The notes: generated by a model not told the origin, from the sequence alone. Counted from the first letter of the stretch, positions 36,236 to 46,049 are shown. The stretch: 64,000 bases of DNA from Lysobacterales bacterium 63-13 (GCA_001899855.1 MKWR01000029.1:265212-329211), one strand, 5' to 3'. Numbers and translations: made by a program.

Positions 36236-37576
36236 ATGCACGTGCGCAACTGGACCCAAGGCATCACCTTCAAGGCCATGGGCGTGGGGCTGCTTGCCCT
36301 GCTCATGCTGATCCCGCTGCTGCAGGTGCAGGACCTGATCGGCGAGCGCCAGGGTCTGCAAAACGAGGCGCAGCTGAAGATTGCCGAGCGCTGGGGTGGC
36401 CGACAGATTGTCGGTGGGCCGGTGTTGATTGTGCCGGTGCGCAAGGCGATGCAGGGCGAGAAGGGCTGGATCAGCACCGATGAGCTGCGCTACGTCCTGC
36501 CCGAGACCTTGCAGGTGAAGGGCAGTCTGCTCACCGAGATCCGTCGCTACGGAATCTATGCAACGCCAATCTATACGGCGACCCTTGGTGTCAGCGGGCA
36601 GTTCCGCCACGATGCCCTGGCGGCGCTGGCCAATCAGGGTGGCGAGCCGCAATGGGATCGCGCCGTCTTGCGCGTGCCGCTCGCCGATGTGCGTGGCATC
36701 CGCAGTCTGTCGGCACTGCGCATCGATGGCGTTGATGTGCTGTTCGGCCCGGGCAGCGGCGGAATCGGTGGCTTGAGTGCCACTGAAATCGCCTGGCCCA
36801 TCGATCCCCACGATACAGGCGCGACCCGCGATTTTTCATTCGACATGCGCCTGGCCGGTACCGCCGCGCTGAGCTTTCTGCCCTTGGCGCGGAATACCGA
36901 TGTCAGTCTCGGCGGCAGTTGGCCGGATCCGGGGTTTGCCGGTGCCTTCCTGCCGGAAAGCCATGCCGAGAAAGCGGCCGGTTTCGATGCGTATTGGCAG
37001 GTGCTCGATCTCAATCGCAGTTATGGCCAGCAGGGAACAATTGCCGAACTGGAAGCCCTCGCCGTGCAGCAATCGGCATTCGGCGTCGAGCTGTACCAGC
37101 CGGTCGGTACCTATCAACGCAATGAGCGCGCCGGCAAGTACGGCATTCTCTTCATCGCGCTGAGCTTCGTTGCATTGTTCCTGTTCGAGGCGCTGGGTCG
37201 CTGGCGCGTGCATCCGGTGCAATACCTGATGGTCGGCCTGGCCTTGTGCACGTTCTATGTGCTCCTGCTGGCGCTGTCGGAACAGATTGGATTTGCCTGG
37301 GCCTATGCCGTTGCCGCGGCAGCAGTGGTCGCGATCATCGCCGGCTACGCGGCAGCAGCGGCACGCAGCCGCCAGGCCGGGGCGACGCTGGGCAGCCTGC
37401 TGGTTGTCGTCTATGCCTTGCTGTATGGCCTCGTCATCAGCGAGCAGTACTCGTTGCTGATGGGCGCGCTGGCCTTGCTCGCCGCCATTGCCGTGCTGAT
37501 GTATCTGACCCGGCGCATCGACTGGTATGGCCTTGGCAGCGAGGCCGCCGTCCCGACAGGTAGAATGCCGTCATGA
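36236..37576 (+). CDS. creD: Inner-membrane protein CreD
   Basis: CreD-family protein (446 residues), a membrane protein linked to envelope stress and beta-lactam or colicin tolerance through the CreBC system in enterics. It has an N-terminal membrane helix (about 10-30) and a large extracytoplasmic domain with GGPVLIVPV (60-68). Six C-terminal membrane helices follow, starting with YGILFIALSFVALFLFEAL near 301. The start at 36236 has a GGGGA ribosome site; an in-frame ATG far upstream is not needed. No creBC genes are adjacent. The stop overlaps tsaB (ATGA at 37573-37576). Confidence 0.9.
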   Translation: MHVRNWTQGITFKAMGVGLLALLMLIPLLQVQDLIGERQGLQNEAQLKIAERWGGRQIVGGPVLIVPVRKAMQGEKGWISTDELRYVLPETLQVKGSLLTEIRRYGIYATPIYTATLGVSGQFRHDALAALANQGGEPQWDRAVLRVPLADVRGIRSLSALRIDGVDVLFGPGSGGIGGLSATEIAWPIDPHDTGATRDFSFDMRLAGTAALSFLPLARNTDVSLGGSWPDPGFAGAFLPESHAEKAAGFDAYWQVLDLNRSYGQQGTIAELEALAVQQSAFGVELYQPVGTYQRNERAGKYGILFIALSFVALFLFEALGRWRVHPVQYLMVGLALCTFYVLLLALSEQIGFAWAYAVAAAAVVAIIAGYAAAAARSRQAGATLGSLLVVVYALLYGLVISEQYSLLMGALALLAAIAVLMYLTRRIDWYGLGSEAAVPTGRMPS

Positions 37577-38283
37577 ACCTGCTTGCAATTGAAACCTCCA
37601 CGGAATCCTGCTCGGTCGCCCTGACCTGCAATGGCGAGCTGATCGTGCGCAGCGAACTGGCACCGCGTCGGCATGCCGAACTGCTGCTGCCGATGTGCGA
37701 GGAAGTGCTGGCCGAGGCCAGTGTGTCGCGTCGCCAACTTGATGCCATTGCCGTCGGTCGCGGACCCGGTGCGTTCACCGGCGTGCGTCTGGCCATCTCG
37801 GCGGCGCAGGGCATGGCGCTGGCGCTGGACCTGCCGGTGATTCCGGTTTCCTCGCTGGCGGCGCTGGCCTGCGCTGCGCCAATCGATGCCAAGCCGATTC
37901 TTGCCGTGATCGATGCGCGCATGGGCGAGATCTACAGCGGCTGCTTTCGCCGCGATGCCGATGGCCTGGTCGAGCCCATCGGCGTGGAACACGTGGGTTC
38001 GGCCGAACTCCTGAAATTGCCAGGCGGACACGCGTGGCACGTGATCGGCACGGGCTGGGACAGCTACGCCGAGATCATCCGCCTGCGCCTGGGTGCCGCG
38101 CCGGCCTCGGCCAGTGGACGCAGCTATCCACAAGCCGCCGCGATCGCCCGCCTCGCCGAGCGCGAGTTCAACGCCGGCCACGGCCTCGCCCCCGAGCAGG
38201 CCTTGCCGGTCTATCTGCGCGACAAGGTGGCGATGACCCGCGACGAGCAGGATTCGGCTCGGCTGAGCCGGGCAACACCCTGA
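37573..38283 (+). CDS. tsaB: tRNA threonylcarbamoyladenosine biosynthesis protein TsaB
   Basis: Partner of TsaD and TsaE in making the t6A37 modification of tRNAs that read ANN codons. The 236-residue product has the ASKHA-fold start NLLAIETSTESCSVAL, GRGPGAFTGVRLAISAAQGMALAL (about 60-83) and ARMGEIYSGCF. Its start overlaps the creD stop, so translation is probably coupled, an unusual partnership. Confidence 0.94.
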   Translation: MNLLAIETSTESCSVALTCNGELIVRSELAPRRHAELLLPMCEEVLAEASVSRRQLDAIAVGRGPGAFTGVRLAISAAQGMALALDLPVIPVSSLAALACAAPIDAKPILAVIDARMGEIYSGCFRRDADGLVEPIGVEHVGSAELLKLPGGHAWHVIGTGWDSYAEIIRLRLGAAPASASGRSYPQAAAIARLAEREFNAGHGLAPEQALPVYLRDKVAMTRDEQDSARLSRATP

Positions 38284-38440
38284 GGCGAATCCTCGCCATC
38301 GACAATGTCGTGTATGGATGTTTGCACGCACAAACCAGGCAGCAGCCTGTCTACGGCCAATGCCATTCAGTTCCGGCGTTCGCTGCTTGTCTGCGGCAGC
38401 GACTTGTTGCGGAGATGCCCGCGAGCCGAGGGAGGATCAG

Positions 38441-39250
38441 CTACCAGCTTGGCTGCATGACAATGCCGTGATCCTTTGACGAGAGCTCGATTTCCAGGTG
38501 AAGGTTGGGCCGCAGGCCAGGAAAGCGCTCGTAGACCGCGGACGCCAGTTTCCTGCGTGCGTCATTCGCTTCCGGATAATAATTCCTGACGGTTTTCGCC
38601 TTGACGGTATTGAAGTCCGGTGAAAGCAGGCAAAAGTAGCGGATGACTTCGTGTTTCGAGAATTCGCGCCAGTGGTGGCCATAGGTATGGGTACCGAGGA
38701 TGGCATCGACACTGATGCCCCCGCCGAAGCCGCGCAGAAAACGGCCGAAATCCCAGGCGCGGCCATTCCAGGCGTAGTAGTTCGGCGTGGTCACCACCAG
38801 TCGGCCATTCGGCGCGAGGATTCGATAGACCTGTTTCCAGAAGCGGATCGGATTGAACGTCAGGTGCTCGATGATCTCGGTGAAGAGGATGACGTCGGCA
38901 CTCGAATCCGCAATTGCATCGAATGCATCGGCGGCCTCCAGGTTCGCGCACGGGATCAATCTGATGTCCATCGCTTGCGCAATCGATTGCACGTTCGCCA
39001 TCTCGAAAGTGATGGGCAAATCGACCGCGGTGATGTCGAAACCCGCCTGCTTCCAGAGGATCGACTGATGCAGCCAGTGGGCGCCGATGTCGAGCACGCG
39101 ATTGCCGCGCTGCAGATCCCAGCTGCTGCAGAATTCCACAAGGGTTGAAGCAAATCGGCCAAAGTGATGGGCGAGATAGGCGCGATCGGTACTGCCGTGC
39201 GGCTCGAATTGTTGTGCAAAAACGCTGGCGTCAGGAATTGAGATTTGCAC
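38441..39250 (-). CDS. Class I SAM-dependent methyltransferase
   Basis: Predicted methyltransferase with motif I VLDIGAHWLHQSILWKQAGFDITAVDLP and post-I PCANLEAADAFDAI. A DVILFTEIIEHL strand is followed by PNGRLVVTTPNYYAWNGRAW, the pattern of lipid/glycan-linked methyltransferases. The start is uncertain: an open frame reaches ATG 39364 and would overlap the next gene by 44 bases. The GTG at 39250, where family-like sequence begins (VQISIPDASVF), is preferred. It is the last gene of a minus-strand group with the SGNH-like and MBOAT genes. The substrate is not known. Confidence 0.8.
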   Translation of the reverse strand: MQISIPDASVFAQQFEPHGSTDRAYLAHHFGRFASTLVEFCSSWDLQRGNRVLDIGAHWLHQSILWKQAGFDITAVDLPITFEMANVQSIAQAMDIRLIPCANLEAADAFDAIADSSADVILFTEIIEHLTFNPIRFWKQVYRILAPNGRLVVTTPNYYAWNGRAWDFGRFLRGFGGGISVDAILGTHTYGHHWREFSKHEVIRYFCLLSPDFNTVKAKTVRNYYPEANDARRKLASAVYERFPGLRPNLHLEIELSSKDHGIVMQPSW

Positions 39251-39320
39251 GATGGGCGTCCGGAAAGCTGCAGGAGTAACGGATTGGCGGCGGCCCGTTC
39301 TCAGCCCGGCCCGATGTTGA

Positions 39321-40457
39321 TCATGGCGGGGTCTGGCGGCTGGGCGCGTAGAGCATCGTATCAAGCCGGGGAATCAGCCATGCGGAAAATCGGGATCGAC
39401 CTTGAGGATTTTCATGGTAGAAATCCGCGAAGACGCTGCAATCATTCCCCGCATCGCCATCAAAGAAGTCCGTGGCATCGACAAGATGGATCGTGCCCTC
39501 ATCGTCCAGTGGTTGCAGAATCGACAGCGCCCATTGCTGCATGCCGGCCCAATGCGCATCGTTGCGCCAGATCAACGGGGTCGGCATCAGCACGACGACC
39601 GGTGGCGTGGCCCATTTGATCCCGCGCAACTGTTGCTGCACCAGGCTGCGGGTTTCCTGCATGAAATCGGGAAGGGGCGACTGCCTCGTCATTGCCGCGA
39701 AATCGGGTCGACCCTTGACGGCTGCAGTGACCTCCCGGCATTGCCGGCGAAGGTTATCCGGAGCATTGACGTCCGCATCAAGCCGCTCGCAGGTATCGAG
39801 TGATCGCACGCCCCAGGCGCACATGTCACCGGGCATGTCGCGACTTGAAAACAGGCGATCAAGGTTGGTTGTCCGCAAGGTCTCGCGGGTCCGGTTCAGG
39901 CGCGTGAAGGGATGGGAAAGAAAATCGCGTACATCGTCGCGCCAGGCAAACAGTGCGAATCGACTGCCCCAGGTTTCCATCTGGCTTCGATCGAACGGCA
40001 CATGCGCCTCGATCCATTCGCGATCGGACGCCTGGCGGAATGGCTGCACGATGCCGAGCTCGTAGGCACCATTGCCGGGCCAGGCCAGGTCCTGTGTCGA
40101 CAGCGCAATGATGCCGCCGCGGATTTCCGGATGATGCCGTTGCAACCAGTCGGTGAGGATGCCGATGCTCATCCAGTGCACGCCGGGCATGCTCAGGTTT
40201 GCATGGATGAAACCCTCTTGCCGGGCCGCTTCGGCAACGCCTTGGTGATCAATGCCGAGCTCCGGACGCGAGCTGCCGAGGGTGACGAAATCGATCCTGG
40301 CAAGCTGCGCATCGAGCAGCATGCGTTTCAGGCGCACGCTGGTGCCGGCGTGGCTGGTTGGTTTCGCCATCGGCTCCCACAACCCGAGGCGGAAAACCAG
40401 CTCCAGCAGGACCAGCAGTGCCAGCGGCGCAATGAGGATGAACACCTTGCGCATCAT
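39321..40457 (-). CDS. SGNH/AlgJ-DltD-like acyltransferase partner
   Basis: 378-residue protein with an N-terminal membrane anchor (about 4-24) and a periplasmic domain. GSSRPELG (Ser62/63) fits SGNH block I, and the C-terminal DFYHENPQGRSRFS (Asp345, His348, Asn350) fits the D-x-x-H block V. Such proteins work beside MBOAT acyltransferases to move acyl groups onto extracytoplasmic polymers, as in AlgJ/AlgX or DltD. The MBOAT gene lies directly upstream. The acceptor polymer is not visible from sequence. Confidence 0.75.
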   Translation of the reverse strand: MMRKVFILIAPLALLVLLELVFRLGLWEPMAKPTSHAGTSVRLKRMLLDAQLARIDFVTLGSSRPELGIDHQGVAEAARQEGFIHANLSMPGVHWMSIGILTDWLQRHHPEIRGGIIALSTQDLAWPGNGAYELGIVQPFRQASDREWIEAHVPFDRSQMETWGSRFALFAWRDDVRDFLSHPFTRLNRTRETLRTTNLDRLFSSRDMPGDMCAWGVRSLDTCERLDADVNAPDNLRRQCREVTAAVKGRPDFAAMTRQSPLPDFMQETRSLVQQQLRGIKWATPPVVVLMPTPLIWRNDAHWAGMQQWALSILQPLDDEGTIHLVDATDFFDGDAGNDCSVFADFYHENPQGRSRFSAWLIPRLDTMLYAPSRQTPP

Positions 40458-40533
40458 GTGCCGTGCGTCCGGCTGCGCCCATGGGGCGCTTGTTGTCGAT
40501 GCCCGGATTCAACTGGTGGTGATGGCTGCATGA

Positions 40534-41937
40534 TCAGAACTGGAAGTAGATGAAGGGCACGCTGGCGTTCGGCGTGAACCAGATCATGGCCAGCATCGCC
40601 GCAGTGAGTGTGCCAATGAACAACGGCCCCTGGCTTTCGCTGATGCGGCGCTTGATCTCGCCGTCGTTGCCGAGAAACTGTGCCCAGAGCAGTCCGCCGA
40701 GAACGACGCACAGGGTCAGATGGCGATCGGCATTGAAATCGGCCACGTTGAATTGACCAAGGCTGCCGAGGATCCTGCCGACGCCTGCGAGATCATGCGC
40801 ACGGAAGAAGATCCAGGCGAAGCAGACCAGGTGGAAGGTGATGAAAACGCGCAGCAGACGCCTGGTGCGGGTGTCCTTGTTCCAACCCGGCCAACGCTCG
40901 TGCACGATCCGCTCGCAGGCGAGATAGAGGCCATGCAGGCCGCCCCAGATCACGAAATTCCAGCTTGCGCCATGCCACAAGCCACCGAGCAGCATGGTCA
41001 GCATCAGGTTGACGCGGGTGCGCGACGGGCCTTTGCGATTGCCGCCGAGCGAGATGTACAGGTAATCACGCAGCCAGCGCGACAGCGTCATGTGCCAGCG
41101 CCGCCAGAAATCCTGGATCGATTCGGCAACATACGGATAATTGAAATTCTTCGGAAAACGGAAACCCAGCAGCAATGCGCAGCCGATCGCGATATCGGTG
41201 TACCCGGAGAAATCACAGTAGATCTGCATGGCGAATGCATAGATCGCCAGCAGGGTGTCCCAGAATCCTTGTGCCGTGGTTGCATCGAACACCGGTTCGA
41301 CGATGGCGGCAAGGTTGTCGGCGATGGCCACTTTCTTCACGTAACCGAGGGCGATCAGCACCAGGGCCTGGCGCACCGTGGCGAAATCGATCTGGCGGTC
41401 GCGATCAAGCTCGCGGAAAAACTCCCCGTCGCGAACAATCGGTCCCGCGACGAGTTGCGGAAAGAAGGCGATGAACAAGGAGTAGTCGAGGAAATTCCTT
41501 CGTGGCGGACTGTCACCGCGATAGACATCGATCGTGTAGGACATGCTCTGGAACGTGTAGAACGAGATGCCCACCGGCAGCAGCAGGTCGAGCGGAGAAA
41601 TCGTCAGCCCCGCACCGAGCATCGAGTCGACGGCATTCCAGTTGCCGATCGCCCAGTTCACGTACTTGAAGAAGAACAAAACGCCAAGATTGACGATAAG
41701 GCTGATGATGAGCAGTTGGCGCGGGCGCCTGACCTTCACCAGACCCAGGCCGATCGCGTAATCGGTGGCGGTCGAGAACAGGATCAGCAGCAGGTACAGC
41801 CAGTTCCATTGTCCGTAGAAGTAGTAGCTTGCCGCCAACAGCATCAGCTTCTGCGCACCCGGCCAGCGCCGCAGCGACTGGTTGAGGGCGATGACGATGA
41901 CGAAGAAGACGACGTAATGAAATGAGTTGAACAGCAT
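40534..41937 (-). CDS. MBOAT-family O-acyltransferase (AlgI/DltB-like)
   Basis: 467-residue multi-helix membrane enzyme that passes an acyl group, usually acetyl, from inside the cell to a surface polymer. It has the MBOAT signatures QSMSYTIDVYRGDSPPRRNF, DFWRRWHMTLSRWLRDYLYISLGGNRKG and the catalytic histidine in LGGLWHGASWNFVIWGGLHG. Its length is that of AlgI. The SGNH-like gene begins 76 bases downstream, so they probably form a functional pair. Alginate genes are absent here, so the polymer is more likely another exopolysaccharide or O-antigen. Confidence 0.93.
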   Translation of the reverse strand: MLFNSFHYVVFFVIVIALNQSLRRWPGAQKLMLLAASYYFYGQWNWLYLLLILFSTATDYAIGLGLVKVRRPRQLLIISLIVNLGVLFFFKYVNWAIGNWNAVDSMLGAGLTISPLDLLLPVGISFYTFQSMSYTIDVYRGDSPPRRNFLDYSLFIAFFPQLVAGPIVRDGEFFRELDRDRQIDFATVRQALVLIALGYVKKVAIADNLAAIVEPVFDATTAQGFWDTLLAIYAFAMQIYCDFSGYTDIAIGCALLLGFRFPKNFNYPYVAESIQDFWRRWHMTLSRWLRDYLYISLGGNRKGPSRTRVNLMLTMLLGGLWHGASWNFVIWGGLHGLYLACERIVHERWPGWNKDTRTRRLLRVFITFHLVCFAWIFFRAHDLAGVGRILGSLGQFNVADFNADRHLTLCVVLGGLLWAQFLGNDGEIKRRISESQGPLFIGTLTAAMLAMIWFTPNASVPFIYFQF

Positions 41938-42193
41938 TTGCTTCAGGCGCTCGGTGGAATTCCGGGATCAGTCGATGCAATCTTGAGGGGAGGCCTGCGC
42001 AAGCCAGCGTTGCCAGTCACTGGCATTCTTGATTTTAAGGCAACGCTGATCAAGGAGCGCAACCGTCACAACAGGGGTTGTCCACCAGCGCGCCCGATGC
42101 ATGCAGTCCTTGATGCGGAACAGCCATGCGGAATTGCGGAATGGATTGGGTGGCAAGGCTGGAATCGTCCAAGTGCCGCTTCGCCACGCCAGA
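41938..42193. other. Gap with a coding-like minus-strand tail
   Basis: This 256-base gap separates the large membrane protein gene from the MBOAT gene. On the minus strand one frame is open to a TGA at 41968 and reads like protein (AWLFRIKDCMHRARWWTTP, NASDWQRWLAQ). No good start was found. It could be the lost C-terminus of a gene or chance. Confidence 0.3.
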
Positions 42194-44071
42194 TCATTTT
42201 GCGGGTGATGGTATTGGCGAGAGTGGGGTTGAAATCCCGCTGTCGGGATCGAGCACGGCCAGGCGGTAGCGCTGATCCGCCGAATAGTTCCGGATATAGC
42301 CGTCGAAGCCACGCTTGCGCGGCATGTGGATGCGAGGTGTGGTCCCTTCCTTGCCGACGAAGCTCGGCAATGCGTAGCCGACGATGCGGTTGCTTTCGTC
42401 AATGATCAACAATGTTCCATCCTTGCTTGTGCGGCGGATTCCGCTCATGACGATGCCGCGGACATGTGCGCCCGGCAGGCCCGTGCGCGCATCGGTCAAC
42501 AGTTCGGTGTTGTCCATCCAGATCGCCACGTCCGTGCTGCTTTCGCCAATCCCGATCCTCTCCCCAAGCCTGCCGCTGCCCGGGATCGAGAACATAGCCA
42601 GCTTGCGCTGTTGCAGCAGCTCCAGGGTGCGCAGCACGTCATCGGCTTGCGCCGAGTCGTCATCCGGAAACACGCGCGCATCGAAGACATCGGAAATGGC
42701 GGCGGCCCCGGCTCGCTGACCAATCCGGTACACCGCCTCACCCCAACCTGCCCAGTTCTGCTGGCTCGGCATCAAGACGATCGGTATTGCCAACGCGATG
42801 ACCAGGGCGACGGCCCGCGCACGCCGACTGGACTGGTCAGCCTGGAGCAGCAGCAGGATGCCAAGGCCAATCCAGAACATGCACGACCAAGGCAGATAGC
42901 GGTCGGCAAATACGTCATCGGGAAGCGCGATGAAATTGCCGACGCGGCCGATGCCGATGATTGCCGAAACGGCACCCACGAACAGCACCAGGGCAAAGAC
43001 GAGGCAATGGACGGGTGCCAGCGGTTCGCGCCGGATGGCCTGGCGGACGAGGAAATAGCCGGCCACGCAGGATCCGGCCAGACCCACGAAGATCGCGCCG
43101 GTCTGGCGATTGTCGAGGTGCAACAGCGACTGGATGGTGTTGGCGGAAACGCTCAGCCAATGAGCGATCGGGTCACTGCTGGCGCTGGATGCCATCCACG
43201 GATACAGCGGTGGCTCCGCGAATCCCAGCCAGGCATTGATCCAGGGCGAGGCGATCCAGCGCATTGCCGTTGCCGCCGAGTCGATCGGGCGAAACACCAG
43301 CATGTCGCGCACGCCGTCGTCTCCCGGCAGGATCCACAGGTAGACAACCAGCGCCACGGCAATACCGAGGCCGAGGATGCCGATGGCACGCGCCGGCACG
43401 CGCGCATACCAGGCGACGATGGCGAGCGCCGGGAAGGCGGCGATGCCGGAGCCAAAGGAAAAGGTCGCGCAAAGACAACACACGGTTGCTGCACTCGTCC
43501 AGGCCATGGGCGATGCCTGCGCCGCCCGGTGGACGGCCAGCGCACCGAGCAGCAGGAACAAGCCCGGCAGATAGACGTGCAACAGTTCGCTTCCGTGCAG
43601 AAGCATGCGTGCGTTGCCCAGCCAGAAAATGCCGATGCAACTGCTTGCCACGCAGGCGGCGCGAACCGGCAAGGAGGTGTCGGGTGCCCGCCAGGCGGCG
43701 ATCGCGAGCAGGGCGGCCATGAGCAATGCGCTGCCGCCGCCCACCGCCAGTTGCAGGTTCTGGTTTGCCGAAAACGACTGTGCTTCGGCGACTTGCACCA
43801 GATTCGGGAAAATCGGCCGATGCCCGTTCTCGAGTTGCAGCACGCTGTCCGGAAACGGCAGCATCAGGTAGTTCGGATACATCTTGAACTGGTCGAACAT
43901 CGGTTGCCGAAAGCCGAAATTGATGATTTCCAGCAGGCCGGTGAGCAGGAACCAGCCACCCGCCAGCAACAAGGCGAGGGCAACGATGCCGCCGGGAATC
44001 GTCCTTGCCCAGGCCAATGCGGACGGCCCGTGGGCACCGCGATCAGGGTTGGATTTCAGTTGACTCGACAT
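42194..44071 (-). CDS. Large multi-pass membrane protein, possibly glycan-related
   Basis: 625-residue protein with about eleven hydrophobic helices between residues 25 and 445 and a soluble C-terminal part of about 170 residues. The first loop (about 50-90, MFDQFKMYPNYLMLPFPDSVLQ) is polar and probably extracytoplasmic. The layout resembles GT-C glycosyltransferases or mannosyltransferase-like membrane proteins, but no diagnostic DD/ED loop motif was found and I do not recognise the family. It heads the minus-strand group with the MBOAT, SGNH-like and methyltransferase genes, which supports a surface-glycan role. Confidence 0.75.
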   Translation of the reverse strand: MSSQLKSNPDRGAHGPSALAWARTIPGGIVALALLLAGGWFLLTGLLEIINFGFRQPMFDQFKMYPNYLMLPFPDSVLQLENGHRPIFPNLVQVAEAQSFSANQNLQLAVGGGSALLMAALLAIAAWRAPDTSLPVRAACVASSCIGIFWLGNARMLLHGSELLHVYLPGLFLLLGALAVHRAAQASPMAWTSAATVCCLCATFSFGSGIAAFPALAIVAWYARVPARAIGILGLGIAVALVVYLWILPGDDGVRDMLVFRPIDSAATAMRWIASPWINAWLGFAEPPLYPWMASSASSDPIAHWLSVSANTIQSLLHLDNRQTGAIFVGLAGSCVAGYFLVRQAIRREPLAPVHCLVFALVLFVGAVSAIIGIGRVGNFIALPDDVFADRYLPWSCMFWIGLGILLLLQADQSSRRARAVALVIALAIPIVLMPSQQNWAGWGEAVYRIGQRAGAAAISDVFDARVFPDDDSAQADDVLRTLELLQQRKLAMFSIPGSGRLGERIGIGESSTDVAIWMDNTELLTDARTGLPGAHVRGIVMSGIRRTSKDGTLLIIDESNRIVGYALPSFVGKEGTTPRIHMPRKRGFDGYIRNYSADQRYRLAVLDPDSGISTPLSPIPSPAK

Positions 44072-44267
44072 GGCCGATCATTCCTGGTTCTGCTGGCGAT
44101 TGTCCGGGTATCGCCGACATGCGCGAATGCGCTTGCTGCGACCACGCAAATCACCCGGTGGTTTTCGGAACATCACGGACGACAGGCGGACCCGGTTGCA
44201 GTGCTCATGCGATGTCCCGCAATCAACGGATGAAAGGCCACAACGGCCGGGCGCGGGGATTGCCCGA

Positions 44268-46049
44268 TCAATAGTTGATTTCCGGAGCTGCGACGGCATT
44301 TTCCACGATTGCAGACATGCGCGCACGCATCCGTTGCATGACCGCGTCGATGCCGGCCCGGTCGGTGGCGCGCAACAGCCGCGGGGCGATCTTGCGCAGT
44401 TCGCCGGCGTGCAGGGCGTTGACGACTTCGCGAACTTCAAGGATCAGGCCGGGGTGCATGCTGAACTCGGTCAGGCCGAGGCCAATGAGCATTGCCGTGA
44501 AATACACATCTCCGGCAATTTCCCCGCACAGCGTCACCGGCCGCCGATTGCGGCGGCAGACCGCGATGGTATGCGCGATCAGGCGCAACACGGCGGGATG
44601 CAGCGGGTCGTACAGCTCGCCGAGTTCGTTGTTGTTGCGATCGACGGCAAGCGTGTACTGGACCAGATCATTGGTGCCGATGGCGACGAAATCGAGTTGC
44701 CGGATCATGCTGGTCAGGGCGATCGCCGCGGCGGGCACCTCGATCATCGCACCGAGTTCGATGTGCTCGGCGACCTGCTGGCCTTCGTTGCGCAGTTGCG
44801 TTGCGCACTCCTCGACCATGCGCCGGATGGTGATGACCTCCTCGACCGCGCTGATCATGGGCACGAGGATACGCACCGGCCCGTAACCGGTGGTGCGCAG
44901 GATCGCGCGCAATTGCGTGCGCATGAGTTGCGGATTGCGCAGGGACAGGCGCACTCCGCGCACGCCCAGAGCCGGATTCGGCTCGTCCTCGAGGACCAGG
45001 CCGGCGCGGTCGGCCTTGTCGGCGCCCAGATCAAGGGTGCGGATGGTCACCGGCAGGCCACCCATGCCAAGGACGAGGTCGCGATAGGCAAGGAACTGCT
45101 CCTCCTCGCCGGGCGCATCACGGCGTTGCAGGAAGAGGAATTCGGTGCGGAACAAACCGATGCCGGCGGCACCGAAGGATCGCGCGCGGGCGACGTCGGT
45201 GGCCATTTCCGCATTCGCATGCAGGTGGATCTCGACGCCGTCGAGGGTGCGTGTTTCCGCATCGCGCAGGCGCGCGCGGCGCTTGTCCTGTTGCGCGACA
45301 TCGCGTTGCCACTGCCGGTAGCTGGCCAGGTCCTGTGCGGTGGGGTGGGCGATGACATTGCCGCTGTCGCCATCGATCAGCACGAGATCGCCATCACGCA
45401 GGTGCGCCAGCGCCTGGTGCGAGCCGACCACCATCGGCAGGCGCAGCGAGCGCGCCAGGATGGCGCTGTGCGACAGCGTGCTGCCGCCGGTGAGGATGAA
45501 GCCAAGCACGCCATGTTCGGCTAGCGGCACCAGTTCGGCCGGGGCCACCGTGTCGCTGACCAGGATCTCGCCGACGCGCGAGGCGAGCTTGCGTTCCTCG
45601 ACGCTGGATTCGCGGCTCAAGGCGCCTTGCACGCGGCCGATGACATGCTCGATGTCCTCGCGCCGGCTGCGCAGGTAGGGATCATCCATGGCCTCGAACA
45701 CGGCAACCAGGCTGTCGCGCTGCATCTTCAGCGCCGCACTGGCACGGAAGCGGCCATCCTTGATCAGGTTGCGCAGGCCATTGACGAATTCGGGATCAGC
45801 GAGAATCAGCCCGTGCGCATCGATGAACTCTGCGACTTCGCGGGCGAGCGGGCCGCTGAGCTTGTCGCGCAGGACCTTCAGCTCGGCGCGCGCCAGCGCC
45901 AGGGCATTGTCGATGCGCAACAACTCGGCGGCGACATCGGCTTGCGCAAGCGGCGTGTTGTCGACGAGGAAGCGGCTCGGCTGTTCGAGGCGAGCGCGTC
46001 CGAGCGCCATGCCGCGCGATGCTCCGCTGCCTTCGAGTATCAATCGCAC
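44268..46049 (-). CDS. ptsI: Phosphoenolpyruvate-protein phosphotransferase (PTS Enzyme I)
   Basis: First enzyme of the PTS: takes phosphate from phosphoenolpyruvate and gives it to HPr. The 593-residue product has the swivelling phosphohistidine block TGGSTLSHSAILARSL, the PEP-binding region GIGLFRTEFLFLQR, and the C-terminal signatures DFVAIGTNDLVQYTLAVDRNN and PVTLCGEIAGD. No N-terminal GAF domain is present, so this is not PtsP. It lies 71 bases downstream of ptsH. Confidence 0.94.
   Translation of the reverse strand: MRLILEGSGASRGMALGRARLEQPSRFLVDNTPLAQADVAAELLRIDNALALARAELKVLRDKLSGPLAREVAEFIDAHGLILADPEFVNGLRNLIKDGRFRASAALKMQRDSLVAVFEAMDDPYLRSRREDIEHVIGRVQGALSRESSVEERKLASRVGEILVSDTVAPAELVPLAEHGVLGFILTGGSTLSHSAILARSLRLPMVVGSHQALAHLRDGDLVLIDGDSGNVIAHPTAQDLASYRQWQRDVAQQDKRRARLRDAETRTLDGVEIHLHANAEMATDVARARSFGAAGIGLFRTEFLFLQRRDAPGEEEQFLAYRDLVLGMGGLPVTIRTLDLGADKADRAGLVLEDEPNPALGVRGVRLSLRNPQLMRTQLRAILRTTGYGPVRILVPMISAVEEVITIRRMVEECATQLRNEGQQVAEHIELGAMIEVPAAAIALTSMIRQLDFVAIGTNDLVQYTLAVDRNNNELGELYDPLHPAVLRLIAHTIAVCRRNRRPVTLCGEIAGDVYFTAMLIGLGLTEFSMHPGLILEVREVVNALHAGELRKIAPRLLRATDRAGIDAVMQRMRARMSAIVENAVAAPEINY

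Noticed and set aside
42326-44233. 635-residue plus-strand frame across the large membrane protein gene
   Set aside because: It lies opposite a protein with clear membrane helices. The plus-strand product is Gln/Arg/Asp-rich, as expected of a shadow.
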